A DNA stretch of 64,000 bases from Phycomyces blakesleeanus NRRL 1555(-) (Eukaryota > Mucoromycota > Mucoromycetes > Mucorales > Phycomycetaceae): the NCBI RefSeq assembly GCF_001638985.1, contig NW_017265135.1, forward strand, positions 1,665,223-1,729,222, read 5' to 3'. Every line of letters begins with the position of its first letter. Within the stretch, counting starts at the first letter, position 1. The translations under genes and the position numbers were made by a program. Below the pieces are notes generated by a model. That model made no database searches and was not told where the DNA came from. It saw nothing but the letters and a program-made list of their open reading frames with translations. Positions 22,256 to 34,840 of this stretch are shown here, piece after piece.

Positions 22256-23353
22256 TAAGAGAAGATTACGTGCTATCAAAATTATGCTTCCTTTCCCTAA
22301 TTTTCAATCCTAAATACTTGTGTTATTTTTACATCTCTGTAAATGTATTCCTACCATATAAGCTTAACAAAAATAAATAAATAACTAATATGTATTATGT
22401 GCTTAAGTCAGTGCACTTGTTGAAACTTAATGGAACTATATTGGAGAGGTTCAACCATGCAATTCAAGTTGGAAGTACCTTGTGATTAAGAGAATATGTT
22501 CCGGAAGGGTTTCTGTGTGAGACGGAAAGAATGCGAAAATAAAGTAAAGAAAGAAAACATTAAACTAACTGAATTGATATGTGCTACTAAAGCACAAAAT
22601 AACACTGAGGATGAGTACACTCTTAAGTGTCTTACATGTAACACTTACAAGATACCATGAAATAAAATAAAACCCAGGGTTACTAGATAAAACGCATAGC
22701 TTAGGTCTTTTATTATATCCGTTTCTATGACTACATACATTTAAACTAAAACAAAGAGTATCATTCAGCTCTCTTGCTTAAAGGTTTAAATTACAACTCT
22801 AAAAGTATTTAACCAAAATTGAGGGGATGTGGCATTAACTTAAGAACTCTCTTTTATAGAAAAGTGAATTTAGCATATTACACAAGTTCTTAGGGAACTG
22901 CTCATGTCATTTTTTTTAAGAAAAAAAAACACGCACACGTCCATACTCACACCAATCAAGTTGATAAGTATAGTTCTTATTTTGTATACATTTTTTGATA
23001 CCTTTGTATTGTACAACAGACCCTTTTCTTTTTTTCTCTCTCTCTTTTTTAAAAGAGAATAACCTTTTGTACTCTCTGTGTCAAGTACACGTAGCTTAAT
23101 CATAAACTGCTTCTTATATATAGATAAATTTCATTGATTGTCATCATCAGATTTTGTAAAGATCTAAGTTGGGTTGAGCGTATCAATGATATGTAGTTTT
23201 GATTTTATTTATAAAAGAGAAATGAAACACATGAAGTCAATATAAGCTGTGTGTTTGTAAGTGTGTGTGTGTGTGTGTGTGTTTGTGTTTGTAAGTGTGT
23301 GCGTGTGCGTGTGTGTATGTGCGTGTGCGTGTGTGTAGACATGTCAGCTTGAT
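22256..23353. other. Convergent 3' spacer between zinc-finger gene and SF3A1
   Basis: Two convergent genes end here, so it is likely 3' UTR plus spacer. It contains a T(n)A(n)-like palindrome at 22910-22930, a CT-rich tract at about 23025-23050 and a (GT)n/(GTGC) tract at 23249-23337 directly after the SF3A1 stop. No gene seen. Confidence 0.5.
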
Positions 23354-25647
23354 TTATTGTTGCTCATTATCTCTTCGTTGCCGCTTTGAGTCAGCTTGTC
23401 CATCGGCTTCTTCTTCTGCCTTGCGATTACCAGCAGCAACTGATGGGTCTACAGGGTATGGGTAGACTCCACCGGGTGGCGGTGGCTGCGCTGTGTTTGG
23501 GTGGTTGTACATTCCAGGTAATTGGTTAGCAAAAAGGTTTGGATTCTTGACGTTTTCTTGTCCGGCTGGCCATCCTCCATTAAAACCTTGTTCTTCATAG
23601 TAATATTGTTGCTGATCGGGTTGTCCTGCATATTGATCTGTTGGCATTGGTTCTCCAGTTGGTACTTGAGGTCCATATGCTTCTCTATATATTACGCACG
23701 ATAAGAATGATAATAAATACCATGTCACCCATTATAAGTTACATATATATATATATACTTACGATGTGAATCCCTTGCTTCGATGAATAGCAGCAATCTG
23801 ATCATCAATAGATTTGTGTTGTGTTGCGCGTTGTGTTGCTAAGCTGATGCTTGCAGAATGACCATCCCAGACCACTTTTTGTTTCTTCTTTGCCTCTTCC
23901 TCTGCTGCGACAATCTTCTTTCCGATCTCTGTTTCTTCTGCACCGAAAATATCCGAGCGGTATCCAGAGAAATTTCTGAGAATCTTGGCTACATCAGTAC
24001 CCTCCTGAAGCAAGTTACTGTCCTTTGTTTTAGCCTCCATAGCCAGCTTTTGTTCTTTCCACTTGGGATCCAGTAATTCGATGCGCACGTGCTCGTCCAT
24101 CTCAGATATAGGAATTGCTTCCCCACAACGAGGACACAGCTGTGTGGCTTCATTACCCTTGGCAGGTCCGGATCCCAGGATTCTAGGTTTGTAGTCTGTA
24201 CGGATCTTAATTCCAGTATTTGAAGCAGGTACTCTGACATTTTGAATATAGGGTCTTTGTGGCGGAGCCTCATCATCATCATCATCGTCATCCTCTTCCA
24301 TATCAACATCATCAATCTAACGAGCAGACATAGGCTGTGAGTTTGCACCATCCAATCATCGCAATTACGTACATCCATTTCCATGTCACCCGTCTTGTCT
24401 TCTTGAATTGGTTCAGGCATTGCAGCCAGTCTCTTTTGTGCAAGTGACATGTTTTCGAGTTCTGACAGGCTCATTGGGGGTGGCAGGTCTGCCTGCTCAT
24501 CAGAGTCTGTGAATTCAACGGTCTCAACAATAACAAAATCGTGCCAGTCGATACTAGCATAAGCAACTTGAAGAAGAAGAAGAAGAAATATATGTTTAGA
24601 ATCAATAAAAATAAAAAAAAAAAAAAAAAAAACATAGCCCATGACCCAAATATACCTCTTTCGCGTTCGTCTTCGTCCTCCTTCTTTTTCTTCTCTGCCT
24701 CCATCCATGCAACCCATTCAACTCTCTCTTTAACTCTATCCAAAATTCTGTATTTGTTCTCTGTGTTTTGCTTCAATTTGTCTTTTAGGTCTTTTGGAGG
24801 AACGAGAACCTTTGTGTATTGCTTCACAAGATCAGTGAAGTAAGGAAATAAACTGTGGGAAGGTCGAAGGAAATCGAATTGGTAGTTGCGAGATTCACGT
24901 TGTGCGAGTTGACTGATGAACTGTCGACCGTTGCGTGCCGCAAATTGTGCCGTTAATTTCATGATATCTCTATAGTACAAATTTACAAATTTACAAATTT
25001 ATATACATGTATATATATATATATATTTATGCTTATGATCAGATCAGATCAGATCCCATTTATACTAACTACTTACAAATCCTGTGCTGACATTGCTGGC
25101 ATAGGAGCAGAGAACTCAAAGGGTTCTGGTTCTTTGGGTGCAGGTCTAATTTCTGGCTCCTCTTCCATCTCTTCTTCCTTCATGTTTTCTACCTGAGGTG
25201 CTACACAATAAAAGATCAGGCACTGGATCCTAATGCTGTTTTCTCGATTCTGTTTGTTTGTTTTTCTGTAATGTGTGTGTATATATATCTTACTTTTGCC
25301 TTCTCTGGCTTCTTTCATCTTAAATTGGTAGTAAGCATGGTAAGGATCTGTTGGACTAAAGAAGCTGAAACGAGAATCATGCATTTCTTTGTCTCTGATG
25401 CGGTCAATTAGCTCAGGCCCTTTGTTTGCTAGAATGAAGGCTGCCTTGTCGACAAACTCTGAAATAATGTGAGCATGATTTGTACATTGGTGTTTCTTTT
25501 TTCTTTTTTTTTTTCTTTTTCTTTTTACACACTTCTGATGTCAGGTGGCGGATAGATGATGCCCACGACTGGACGGCTAGCTTCTTCTGTGCCATTTGTT
25601 ACTTGATCGGCTCCTAAAGAGGGTGATTCTGCAGTTGATGTAGCCAT
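23354..25647 (-). CDS. SF3A1: Splicing factor 3A subunit 1 (SF3a120/Prp21), 598 aa, seven exons
   Basis: Exons 25647-25533, 25458-25294, 25200-25077, 24969-24656, 24566-24373, 24316-23763, 23684-23354; introns 56-107 bp, all GT-AG; the spliced ORF is 1797 bp. U2 snRNP component that binds pre-mRNA near the branch site and is needed for A-complex assembly in the nucleus. Two SURP modules: the first around residues 35-95 (PPPDIRKFVDKAAF, FFSPTDPYHAYY), the second around 130-190 (SAQDLDIMKLTAQFAARNG, NYQFDFLRPSHSLFPYF). Then come the conserved IDWHDFVIVETVEF block, an acidic region with seven consecutive Asp, a CPRCGEAIPISEMDEHVRI segment, and DIFGAEETEIGKK plus WDGHSASI. The C-terminus is Pro/Gly/Gln-rich and ends SKRQRRDNEQQ; no ubiquitin-like domain follows, unlike the human protein. 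The high intron number is typical for the family here. Confidence 0.96.
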
Positions 25648-26766
25648 TTTCCCTATTCTCGATTGAATTGCAGAATCGCGCTCGACTTTTGCTGACTTAT
25701 TCTTTGCTCACTAGAATGCGCGCAATCTTTGTGTATTCTATTTCTAAAGTCACACCTGTCGTCACCTATAACAGAAGACAAGCGGTAGTTCAACCAACAC
25801 CATTTGTTTTTTTTTTGTTTTTTTTTTTTGTACTTTAAATTCAAAAATTTGGTGTGGACAGACTTGAAAAAGTTCAAAAAAACAAATAAAGGTTCAGGTT
25901 TAGTTCAAATACATATTAGATAAAATGAAGTGCTCATAATACTATAATTTCCATCAGGTAAAAATATATTTTTTTCTCTCTCTCTCTCAAGTCTTGCATA
26001 CTGTAGTATATCTCTACCACCAAAAACACAATCTTCTTTTTTTTTTTTGAACTTTTCAAGTCTGGTCAAACCAACTTTTACTATCTGACTTTTAAACAAC
26101 AGTTTAGTGGTAGGAATATCAATATTTCCATGGATATTGGTTTGCAGCTGGTCAGAAAAGTACTGACTATGATGAATGTCTTTATCAATATTTGAGCAAT
26201 CGATTTTAAACAGCATTTAAGTAGTGAATAGTAATGTACCTTACCAAGTCACTTGGAGATATACCTTTATTTTATTTTTTGGTCATTCTACTATTATCAC
26301 TATATTTCATTACTGTGTACGAGTGTGAAATACATTTTGGTGTGGCCTTGTTGTGACCAAACATTTGATTGTACCAAGAGAAAGAAATGCCTATAAGAAA
26401 TCTGATTAAAGCAACAACGACAAATAGCTAAAGTACAACTGAGCTGTATTTTTTATTTTTATTTTCTCAAATATTATTATGTACCACTCTCTTCTTTTGA
26501 AACAAGAAAAAAGAAAAGTGACTTGGCTGTTCAAGGTAATTTCTCTAAAGTGTTTCCAAGATACTCCCAGATATATTTTAATATCTCTCACAGTAGATCT
26601 GAACCTCTTTTTTTTTTTATGCTCTTCTTTTTTTTTTGGTGCCACACATCCCCACCCCAACAACATTTCTTATTTTGTGGTCTGTTATACATATACATCA
26701 TTGTCTTATTTGAATTTAGCTTTAGCTTTAGCTTTAGATGCACAGTGAATGAACTGCGTTTTAGTT
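25648..26766. other. 1.1 kb spacer between SF3A1 and the Ayr1-like gene
   Basis: Holds the presumed promoter of SF3A1 and the 3' region of the reductase gene. Pyrimidine-rich tracts (25971-25990; 26037-26050; 26608-26638) and a (TTTAGC) repeat at 26715-26740 are seen. ORFs here are artefacts of T-rich DNA. Confidence 0.45.
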
Positions 26767-27945
26767 TTAGTTATTGATCTTGATCTTGTCCAATCCAAAT
26801 CTTTTGAACAATGCATAGTCCTTGACAAAGGCGGGTAGGTAATAGAGCACAAGGGATATAAAAGAGTTTGAGCCATAGGTGATGTATCGAGGAGTCTTGT
26901 TAAGTACACGAGATACAACGTGCTCAGCAAAGTCTTCGGTTTGTGTAGCTCCCACTAAAGAATATACATATATATATATATATATATAATTGTTGACCTG
27001 ATTGTGGTTGTAATAGATGAAACTTACTTTGTGATAAATTGGCTCTGGCATAGATATCGTCAGAAATGGATCGGTAGAGAGAGTCTTGTAGATGTGTGAA
27101 TAACAAGTATTTATAAAGAGATTAGATGTTCAATAGATTTCCAACAAAAGAAAAAGAAGCCATACCTTCTGGAACAAGAGAATCTGACAACCCAGCTGTA
27201 CCAAAGTTTGACTTGATTGCACCTAATAAATAAAGCCATTTAACACCAATAACAGCAAGAGATGTATACTGCAGTACGTTAGTTTACCTGGTGCAACAAG
27301 AGTGACATCTATTCCGAATGGCTTGAGCTCTAATCTAAGGACATCTGTCATGGAGTGGACAGCAGCCTTTGAAAGAGAGTATATTCCTAACAACAAAAGG
27401 TTTGTGTGTTAAAGGGCAATTGTTATTGTTATCATTATTTATTTACCTGCCAAAGGTGTGGCAGTGTAACCGACAATTGAGCCAACATTTACAATCTTTC
27501 CAGACTTTTGGTTCACCATGTGAGGCACGACAGCACGACAGACAGAGAGGACACCGATAACATTGGTGTTGATACATCTGTTGATGACTTTGTAGTCGAT
27601 ATCCATCAATGTTCCAACCGCACTATTGTATCCAAATTGGTGTGTGAGAGTTTGTTTGTAGCCATCTATATAATTCTCTTAATTCAATCAATCAGTTGAC
27701 TGATTGATTGATCAAACTCACGGGCATCCAGCATTGTTGATGAGAATATCTAGCAAGCCAATAAAGAAAAAGAAAGAATAAGATTTATTATTATTAATAA
27801 TAATAAATTGATGCTTATATTTACCAATACGACCGGCGTCAGCAATTACTTTCTATAAACAATACAAATAATATAAATAATAAAAGATGTATATAAGGTT
27901 TGAAGTTTGTTAGTCTAATTACGTGTCCTGATATTTGATATTATC

Positions 27946-27976
<31 letters not shown>

Positions 27977-28406
27977 GTTTCTAGTGATTACTTCAATAGC
28001 TTGCTTGATCGAGTCTTGGTCTGTTACATCAAGTGCAATGAGAGAACAACCTAATTCTAAAATTTGCTTATTGATTAATAAAGTTTCGTTTTGTTGATGT
28101 TGATGTTAATGTTTTTTTTTTTTTCTTAAGAAAAAAGAATCTAAATTGTTAATTGAGTTTGAGCATTCTTACTTTCCAAATCACCCATGCTGCTGACATT
28201 ACGTGCAGTTGCAAACACCTGGCAACCTTGTTTGACCAACTCCAGGCAGAGTGAATATCCTTTATACAAACAAATATTGATAGTAATAGTAATAGTTGAG
28301 TAATTTTTTTTATTTTATTTTATTTTTTGAGTTTAGGCCAAGGTATGTTTATCTTACCAATACCGCCTTGGGTACATCCAGTAACAAGAGCAACAGGTGA
28401 AGACAT
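26767..28406 (-). CDS. Ayr1-like NADPH-dependent 1-acyldihydroxyacetone-phosphate reductase (SDR), 277 aa, ten exons
   Basis: Ten exons: 28406-28358, 28259-28173, 28056-27992, 27852-27825 (28 bp), 27749-27722 (28 bp), 27622-27447, 27386-27288, 27222-27166, 27084-27028, 26954-26767; all nine introns GT-AG; total 834 bp, in frame throughout. Classical short-chain dehydrogenase fold: cofactor loop TGCTQGGIG (9-17), NNAG (81-84), Ser134 in VGSIVG, and catalytic Tyr147/Lys151 in YSLSK. The NNAGCPAVG block and the C-terminal YLPAFVKDYALFKRFGLDKIK-type ending, with a hydrophobic segment just before it, fit the Ayr1 group, which reduces acyl-dihydroxyacetone phosphate to lysophosphatidic acid on ER/lipid-droplet membranes. 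The substrate is inferred from the subgroup; another lipid or steroid substrate is possible. Two 28-bp exons make this gene hard for automatic predictors. Confidence 0.9.
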
Positions 28407-28961
28407 TTTGTGTAGTCTAAAAACCAAGTTCCTGAACTTTACAAACTAGATCAACTTTATCTTGATATCTTAATATTTTAAATTATTTATTTATTTATAT
28501 AAGTGTGTGTGAGTGAGTGTTAATGCCTGTTGGTAATTAGAAATCTTTAAAAAAAAAAAATTGAAAAGGCGATGTAAGAAAGAGGCTGTAATGGTGATTA
28601 TGAAACTAGACCCTGTAAAGATTCTTTGTACAATTTACACAAAGGTACGTAATTTTGATGCATAAATTAGATGAATAGAATAAGTGTTACTAGGGTACAG
28701 AAAGTATAAGTTATGTATAATTATACATGATTTACTTTTATTAGTAATCCTTTCTCTCTTTCTTCCTGTGCTCAATATGAACGGGATTTATATTGATTGG
28801 CTTGAAGTTAGGTGTAAATGTATTAGATTGTCATTAACAGTACTAATGTCTTTATATTTGTTACTTATTGCTATTCTTACATTCCTAGTAATAGCCAACA
28901 ATACTCTATTTGTAATAGTCAGTTAATCAAAGTAAAGTAAATTAAAATTAAGGCAAAGTAA

Positions 28962-29030
28962 AGAACTAGAACTAGAACTAGAATTAGAATTAGAATTAGA
29001 ATTAGAATTAGAATTGGAATTGGAATTGGA
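28962..29030. repeat. Hexanucleotide microsatellite (AGAATT-type)
   Basis: About eleven tandem copies of a six-base unit that shifts along the array from AGAACT through AGAATT to GGAATT. The gradual change of unit suggests old expansion with drift. Confidence 0.9.
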
Positions 29031-31029
29031 TTTATTTTAAACGAATAAATAAATTCGTACCAGTAGCTAGTATTTTCTGTAGAGTGAGTAGATCCACAGT
29101 ACGCACTATAATCGTTTGTTACTATCTTATCTACTTTACAGTATATATTAAGTATTAGTCAACCAATCAACCAATCAATCAGTTGATCAGTTGATCAGTT
29201 AATCAAAATCACTCTAAATTCATTAAAGAATTTTTCCCTGTGTGTGTATATGAAAGTAACTTGATGATTTATTAATGCTATCATTATTACTTTGATACAC
29301 AGTGGAATACAGCATAATGTTAATGAAATTTGAATGTAAAGATACACTAATACCTGTAATGAATATGAAGATGTTGTTTTTATTGACTATTAATAAAAGT
29401 ACCTTTCAATTATTATTATTAGTATTGTTTATTTGCTGCTGCTGCTGCTCCTGCTGCTGCTGCTGAGGATCTCTAAAGATTCTTGGCTAAACAGACTAAT
29501 GCATATCATATACACAAGCACAAAATAATTGTCCTAATATGATGATAATGAATTATTATTATTGTTATAAATACTATATAACTATGTACATGTATTTCTG
29601 ATCTTCAATACAGATCTTCTATATTCTTCATGTATCTTTGCTTTATTGTTTTGATGATAAAATTGTGCACACTACAGACTTCCCAAACAAACAAACAAAC
29701 AAAGAGTCTTGTGCATTTCCAATCTACATTGATCGACGTCATCCTACTCGAAATCAAATCAAATCAAATGAAAGAAGAAGAAGAAGCAGAAGAAGGGGTG
29801 TGTTGATGTGCCTGATGTACTTAATATCTATATCTACAAATTATTATTATTATTATTATACAGGCAATTGAGAGGTTTTTGATCAATTGATCTTGACCCT
29901 TTCAGCCACAATTCAAACAAACCTTTTTGTGTGTGTATATATATATATAGAAAGTGTCTTACACCATCGTGCTCGGGCATTGGATAATTATGAATAAATT
30001 TCATGTACCTCAAATTTTACTTCTCTATATAAAAAAATAAATGTTTCAGAAATCTAATGCTCCTGAGCACTATGGGGTAAATAAACAGCTGATTTGTTCT
30101 TTATTTTACACAGATCAATTGATTACCATCTTTCTTATGATAGCTGTGTGTTCCTGTAGATCTTGGCTGCTGATTGAGACAATAGCATTAATCTGGCATT
30201 TATAATGCAATTCCAGTAAAAGCACAATATGGTAGGGTATTCATTCTTGAATGATTAAAACTAGGGTCCCAAAACTTGATCTTTATTCTTTGACTAGAAT
30301 GTATTATGTATTATCTTTAATTAATACCACTACTATCACTATAGCTATTAATAATCTTTACCTTTATCTAATTTTATTATCTAGGCGTAAATCTGTCATT
30401 AGTTTTTTTTTTGTTTTGTTTTGTTTTGTTTTGAATAAGATATTTATTGCCAATTACTCATCCTGTCTCTAACTCTTACCCCCCTCCTCCCTTTCATTCC
30501 CCCCCTTTTCAAACCATAATAAACACCAGAGATATCATTAATTTATATAAAGATATATTATTATTTGTCAGATGTATTTTCTCTTGATGTCCCAAGAAGG
30601 AGAAGGGAGGAAATAAAGGGAAACTAAAGATGTTCTTGTGGCAAATGTATATTTTATATTATATGTATATATTTTAACAGCAAACTTTCTATCTTACACA
30701 GAACAAGACAGCACAAGACATCACTAGACTGGATAAGACAAGGCTGGACAAAGTTGATTTTATTCGGAATCAAAGCTTTTAAAAAATCTGGCAAATATTT
30801 ACCTTTTTGTCCACACACACACGCACGCGCATACTAGTCTTTTATTTTTTATTTTAAAAAAAAAACTCTTGTCACCTAATCTTGTGCCACACCCACCCAC
30901 TCACACACACACATATATATATATATCTTTCTTTCTTTTTTGCACGCCCTGAAGCTTCCTTAATCGAGACTAAATACCGCTTGATCTGGACGAGCATTGA
31001 CGAATATGATTGGATAGTTCTCAGTCCCA

Positions 31030-31170
31030 CCCTGCCCTGTCCTGCCCTGTCCTGCCCAGTCCTGCCCAGTCTTGTCTTGTTCTGACTTGTTCTGTATTGT
31101 CCTGTCCTAACCTAAGCTGGCTTGGCCTGACCTGAGCTGACCATACCTGACCTTACTTGAGCTGACCATA
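31030..31170. repeat. Degenerate CCTG-type minisatellite
   Basis: Successive copies of CTGTCCTGCC and then CTTGTTCTGA/CCTGACCTGAGCTGA-like units, decaying from 5' to 3'. No coding content. Confidence 0.8.
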
Positions 31171-31957
31171 CCTGACTTTATATATATATATATATATTTG
31201 GGTTGTTCTTGTGTGTTCTTGTGTGTTCTTGGCTGCCCTGTCTTGTTCTGTTGTGCTTGATATTTTACAAAGAAAGAAAGAAAATTAAATAATGATCATA
31301 ATAACAGTTTGTTATTTTAATAAAAAAAAATAAAGGGTAGGTCAGTTGAACTTTGGAGAGTCTTGAGATTTCGGCATTGACAAAATTAAGAAATAAAGTA
31401 CAAGTATAAATATATAGATATAGACATAAGAGAATACAAGGTGTCCTCAACCGATAAAGCCGATGAGGATAATTTGGGGGGGTAGAATGACCTATCTAAT
31501 GGTCAGCAATAGTAGTGGTAGTGGTAGGAATAGTAATTGTAGCAGTAATTGTAACATTGGTACTATTACTATTACTGGTATTGATTGTGATTGTGATTGT
31601 GGCAGTGGCAGTGGCAGTGGCAGTGATAGTGGCGTGTTTATGATAACTACGATCATTTAGTATTCCCTTTTTATTCATTGAGATCTTTCTTTCTTTCTTT
31701 CTTTCTTTCTTTTCTTTTCTTTATCGGTTTTGTACACAGCACATCTGATTAACAAAGTACTAGTAATACCTGTCTGTCTGTCTATCATTTGCAGAGACGC
31801 TATATAGATACATGTATATATAATATACTTCTGGTGTGTCCAATAGTCTCAATCAAGGCACGCCATCATTGGGAAAGATTGGCAGAAGCATGCCAAGACA
31901 ATAATGTACATTTTTCTTTTAGAGTGCACGTGAAACTTAATCAGACTCCATCAAAGT

Positions 31958-31997
31958 CATTCATTCATTCATTCATTCATTCATTCATTCATTCATT
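31958..31997. repeat. (ATTC)n tetranucleotide microsatellite
   Basis: Ten uninterrupted ATTC units, followed by a TTTTGTA-type short array. Confidence 0.9.
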
Positions 31998-33090
31998 TGT
32001 ATTTTGTATTTTGTATTTTGTATTGTTATTGGTTTGGTTTATCAGCCATATATAAATCTAATCTAATTCCTCTTCAGGCTAATAAACAAGAAATGCCTGG
32101 TGAGCCATCCAAAGCTCCTAAATCCATTTTACCCATTTACCCATTTACCTATTTATTACTCCCCTTTCTTTTTAATTCTTTGCTCTGGTCAAACAAGAAA
32201 ATTTGTGCAGCCTGCATCTTATCTAATTTATCTTTGCTTTACTTTACTTGCAAGTGTAAATTACAGTCTCATTCTATTACTTAATCCATTACTCCATTAA
32301 CATCTATCTATCTTATCTTGCGTCTTTTCTTCTCTCTCTTTTTTCTCTCTCCGCCCCACCCATTCAAATCTTCTAAAAATAAAAATAAAATTAAAAGGAA
32401 ATAAAGATGGTGTGCCAAAATAAATCAAAAAAAAGAAAAAAAGTTCCTGATATTCACAGTACAATTCTCTCTTTTTTTTATATACATACATGTTAATTTA
32501 TATTTCAAAATTGGGAGAACATTACATTACATTACATTACATTCCATTCCATTGTGATAAAATGTATGTATATATGTATATATATATATATATATATATT
32601 TTTTGTGATAAAATTTGATTAATGAGTGAGTGAGTGAGTGAGTGATATATATTATAATATATAGATAAATAATGATAATGATAGATGGTAATCTAAGGCA
32701 TGCAAACAAGAAGCTAAATAGAAAAAAAAAAAGAATATACAGGATAGAAAATTTTAAAGAGGAAAAGATGTACAAGAGAATGTTATGAATGATGATAATG
32801 AAGAGCTTCTGTATCCGTTGGTGTTGAATGAATCGGCCTTTGGACCATTGGAAATAGAGAGATTTGGTGTGTGCAATATGATAGACAGGAATGAATGATG
32901 CATGTTAGGTATAAAGATATATAGGTATGGCTGGCTAATGAATGAATAAGATAAAATTGGAAAGCAAGTGAAAAGTGAGGGATATGGATAATTGTGATGA
33001 ATGGTATATGAGTGCTGTATGTATGTATGTATGTATATATGTATGTATGTGAAGAGAGAAAATAGTGTTGATTCTGCCCCCCCTTTTTTT

Positions 33091-33148
33091 CTTGCTTGCT
33101 TGCTTGCTTGTTGGTTGGTTGGTTGGTTGGTTGGTTGGTTGGTTGGTT
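33091..33148. repeat. (CTTG)n followed by (TTGG)n microsatellite
   Basis: Five CTTG units pass directly into about ten TTGG units. In the - strand direction this gives the NQPTNQPT-like pseudo-peptide. Confidence 0.9.
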
Positions 33149-33188
33149 TCTTTAGGCATAGAGACAAGGCAAGATATCCAAAGGTCCT

Positions 33189-33536
33189 TTAACACAATAC
33201 TCGACTTGATTTCATGGCTGAGCTTGATTCTCGATGGTGTTGGTGGTGATGGTGGTGTTGTGCACAACTTGAGGTCGAACTTGAGGTCGAACTTGAGCCC
33301 AACTCGCAGCCATTATTGGCATTATTGTCGGGGTCCAGTTCTTCGTAAGCAGGAAATGAAAAGTAGAGGTCTTCAAATGGACTGCTTGGAGTTTGTTTCT
33401 CTTCATGGCTCGATTGCTCAGTGTGGATGTGGGATTGCGTGTTTTGCTCAGATGGTGACATTAGCAAGAGGAGTTGGCGAACAAAAGAAGGAAGTGAATT
33501 GCGACGGGTGTATTCGGTTGAGTGCTGACTGGACAT
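33189..33536 (-). CDS. Doubtful hypothetical protein, 115 aa, low-complexity C-terminus
   Basis: - strand frame starting at the ATG at 33536 (MSSQHSTEYTRRNSLPSF) with a second in-frame ATG at 33548. The N-terminal half has ordinary amino-acid composition: a basic RRNSLPSFVRQLLLL segment and an acidic/aromatic EDLYFSFPAYEELDPD segment. The C-terminal part degenerates into Ser/Thr and His runs. No domain is recognised. It may be the first exon of a longer gene; a downstream exon with serine-rich content could lie at 32754-32880, but I could not define a splice. GC content is clearly above the surrounding repeats, which is the main argument for it being coding. Confidence 0.35.
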   Translation of the reverse strand: MSSQHSTEYTRRNSLPSFVRQLLLLMSPSEQNTQSHIHTEQSSHEEKQTPSSPFEDLYFSFPAYEELDPDNNANNGCELGSSSTSSSTSSCAQHHHHHQHHRESSSAMKSSRVLC

Positions 33537-34098
33537 AATATGCAGCAAGTAGGTGTACGTTGTGTGTGAGTCGGTTGAGATGGTTAAAGAAGTGAAAAGG
33601 AAATTTATTTATTTTATATATGAGAGAGAGAGAGAATATTAATAGTTGAGCTTTTTTTTTTTCTTTTTTTTTGATTTATATATTTTTATTTTATATATAA
33701 ATAAGCTATTTTACTTTATGTTATGTTATGTTATGTTATGTTTCTATATGCATACATGTATAATATATATAATTTATAATATACGTGTATATGTAGCATA
33801 GTGTAGCATAGTGTAGTGTAGTGTAGTGTGATTGTCCTGGCATATTTCACACTATATTATATATATATTTTAAAAATATCTTTGAGAGGTAAGTACATCG
33901 GTCTAGGACCCGATCCAACCCCAAGAGAGTCAGCTAACAAAATATAAGACTTTTTATGTTGTTGTTGTTGTTGCTGTAAGGAAATCTATGGCTTTCACAC
34001 ACAAATACACTAAACTATATTCAATAAATAAATAAATAAATAAGAGAGAAAGATAATAATAATAATAATAATAATAATTTATTTATTATGGTTAGGAT

Positions 34099-34129
<31 letters not shown>

Positions 34130-34797
34130 TCTATCTATAAAGATAGAAGGGGAGTTGTTTGTTAAAGTGAACGTTATAGGGGCAAGAGGTTTATTTTAAA
34201 GGATCTATTTCCAACCACAGTTAAGAACTCAAGCCAATAGACATATAAACAAATGAATGAATTTACCTTTGATATCTTGTATGTGATCAAGTATATAATA
34301 TTTCTATTGCTATTGCTATTGATAAGCAAAATCAGTAATATCATGTTTGATTTGTAGGCAGTAAATGTTAAATACATACATATCTTTTATTATATTATTC
34401 ATTCGTTCAATTTCTTTAATACTAACAACAGGTATCAAAGCAACATTACAGAGATCTATACACTACACATGGGTATTACTTTTAGCATCTGAACTATCGC
34501 GCGCCTTTCCCAGCCCTCTCTCCACTCCACCCCTCCCCTCTCTTCTCCTCCCCTTTCTCTCCACCCTTTTGTACTCCGGGTGTTTCTTATTTTTCCCCCA
34601 CGTTTCTGACAAACACATGTTTATTTGCAAAAAAAAAAAAAGTGCTTTGGATAAATCAAAAATAGAGGGAGGGAGGTAGAGATAGTGCGTGTGTTTTTTG
34701 TGTTTGTATTTGTGTTTGTGCGATAGTGTGATGGTTGTGATAGTGTGCACAAACTCAATTGGCACAGTTTGTGGAATGCTTTTCTTGTCTCACTCAT

Positions 34798-34840
34798 TTA
34801 GTCAGTCAGTCAGTCAGTCAGTCAGTCAGTCAGTTAGTCA
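34798..34840. repeat. (AGTC)n tetranucleotide microsatellite
   Basis: About ten copies of AGTC/GTCA with one interruption near the 3' end. Confidence 0.9.

Larger units (their letters stand above)
28407..33188. repeat. Microsatellite-rich gene-free block, first part
   Basis: Nearly all of this 4.8 kb is simple or near-simple repeat in AT-rich DNA: an AGAATT/AGAACT hexamer array (28962-29030), CTG triplets (29435-29465), AAAC (29687-29702), a CCTG-type array (31030-31170), GTGGCA (31600-31630), TTTC (31688-31711), ATTC (31958-31997), ATTAC (32521-32545), GAGT (32621-32643), GTAT (33018-33050), CTTG/TTGG (33091-33148). The ORFs that cross these are repeat translations. Two short stretches of ordinary composition occur at about 30940-31020 and 31850-31950; I could not assemble them into a gene. 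Confidence 0.7.

Noticed and set aside
32754..33167. 137-aa - strand ORF with NQPTNQPT repeats
   Set aside because: The repeated part is a (TTGG)n microsatellite and the middle a (GTAT)n tract; only the last 40 codons have balanced composition, and these are not enough for a gene call.
33880..33950. Possible tRNA (TCTAGGACCCGATCC-like segment)
   Set aside because: No acceptor-stem pairing and no canonical GTTCGAAT-type T-loop at the right spacing. The segment near 35445-35480 fails in the same way.
31958..34840. CRISPR-like arrays
   Set aside because: These are uninterrupted 4-6 bp microsatellites with no spacers; the window is eukaryotic.
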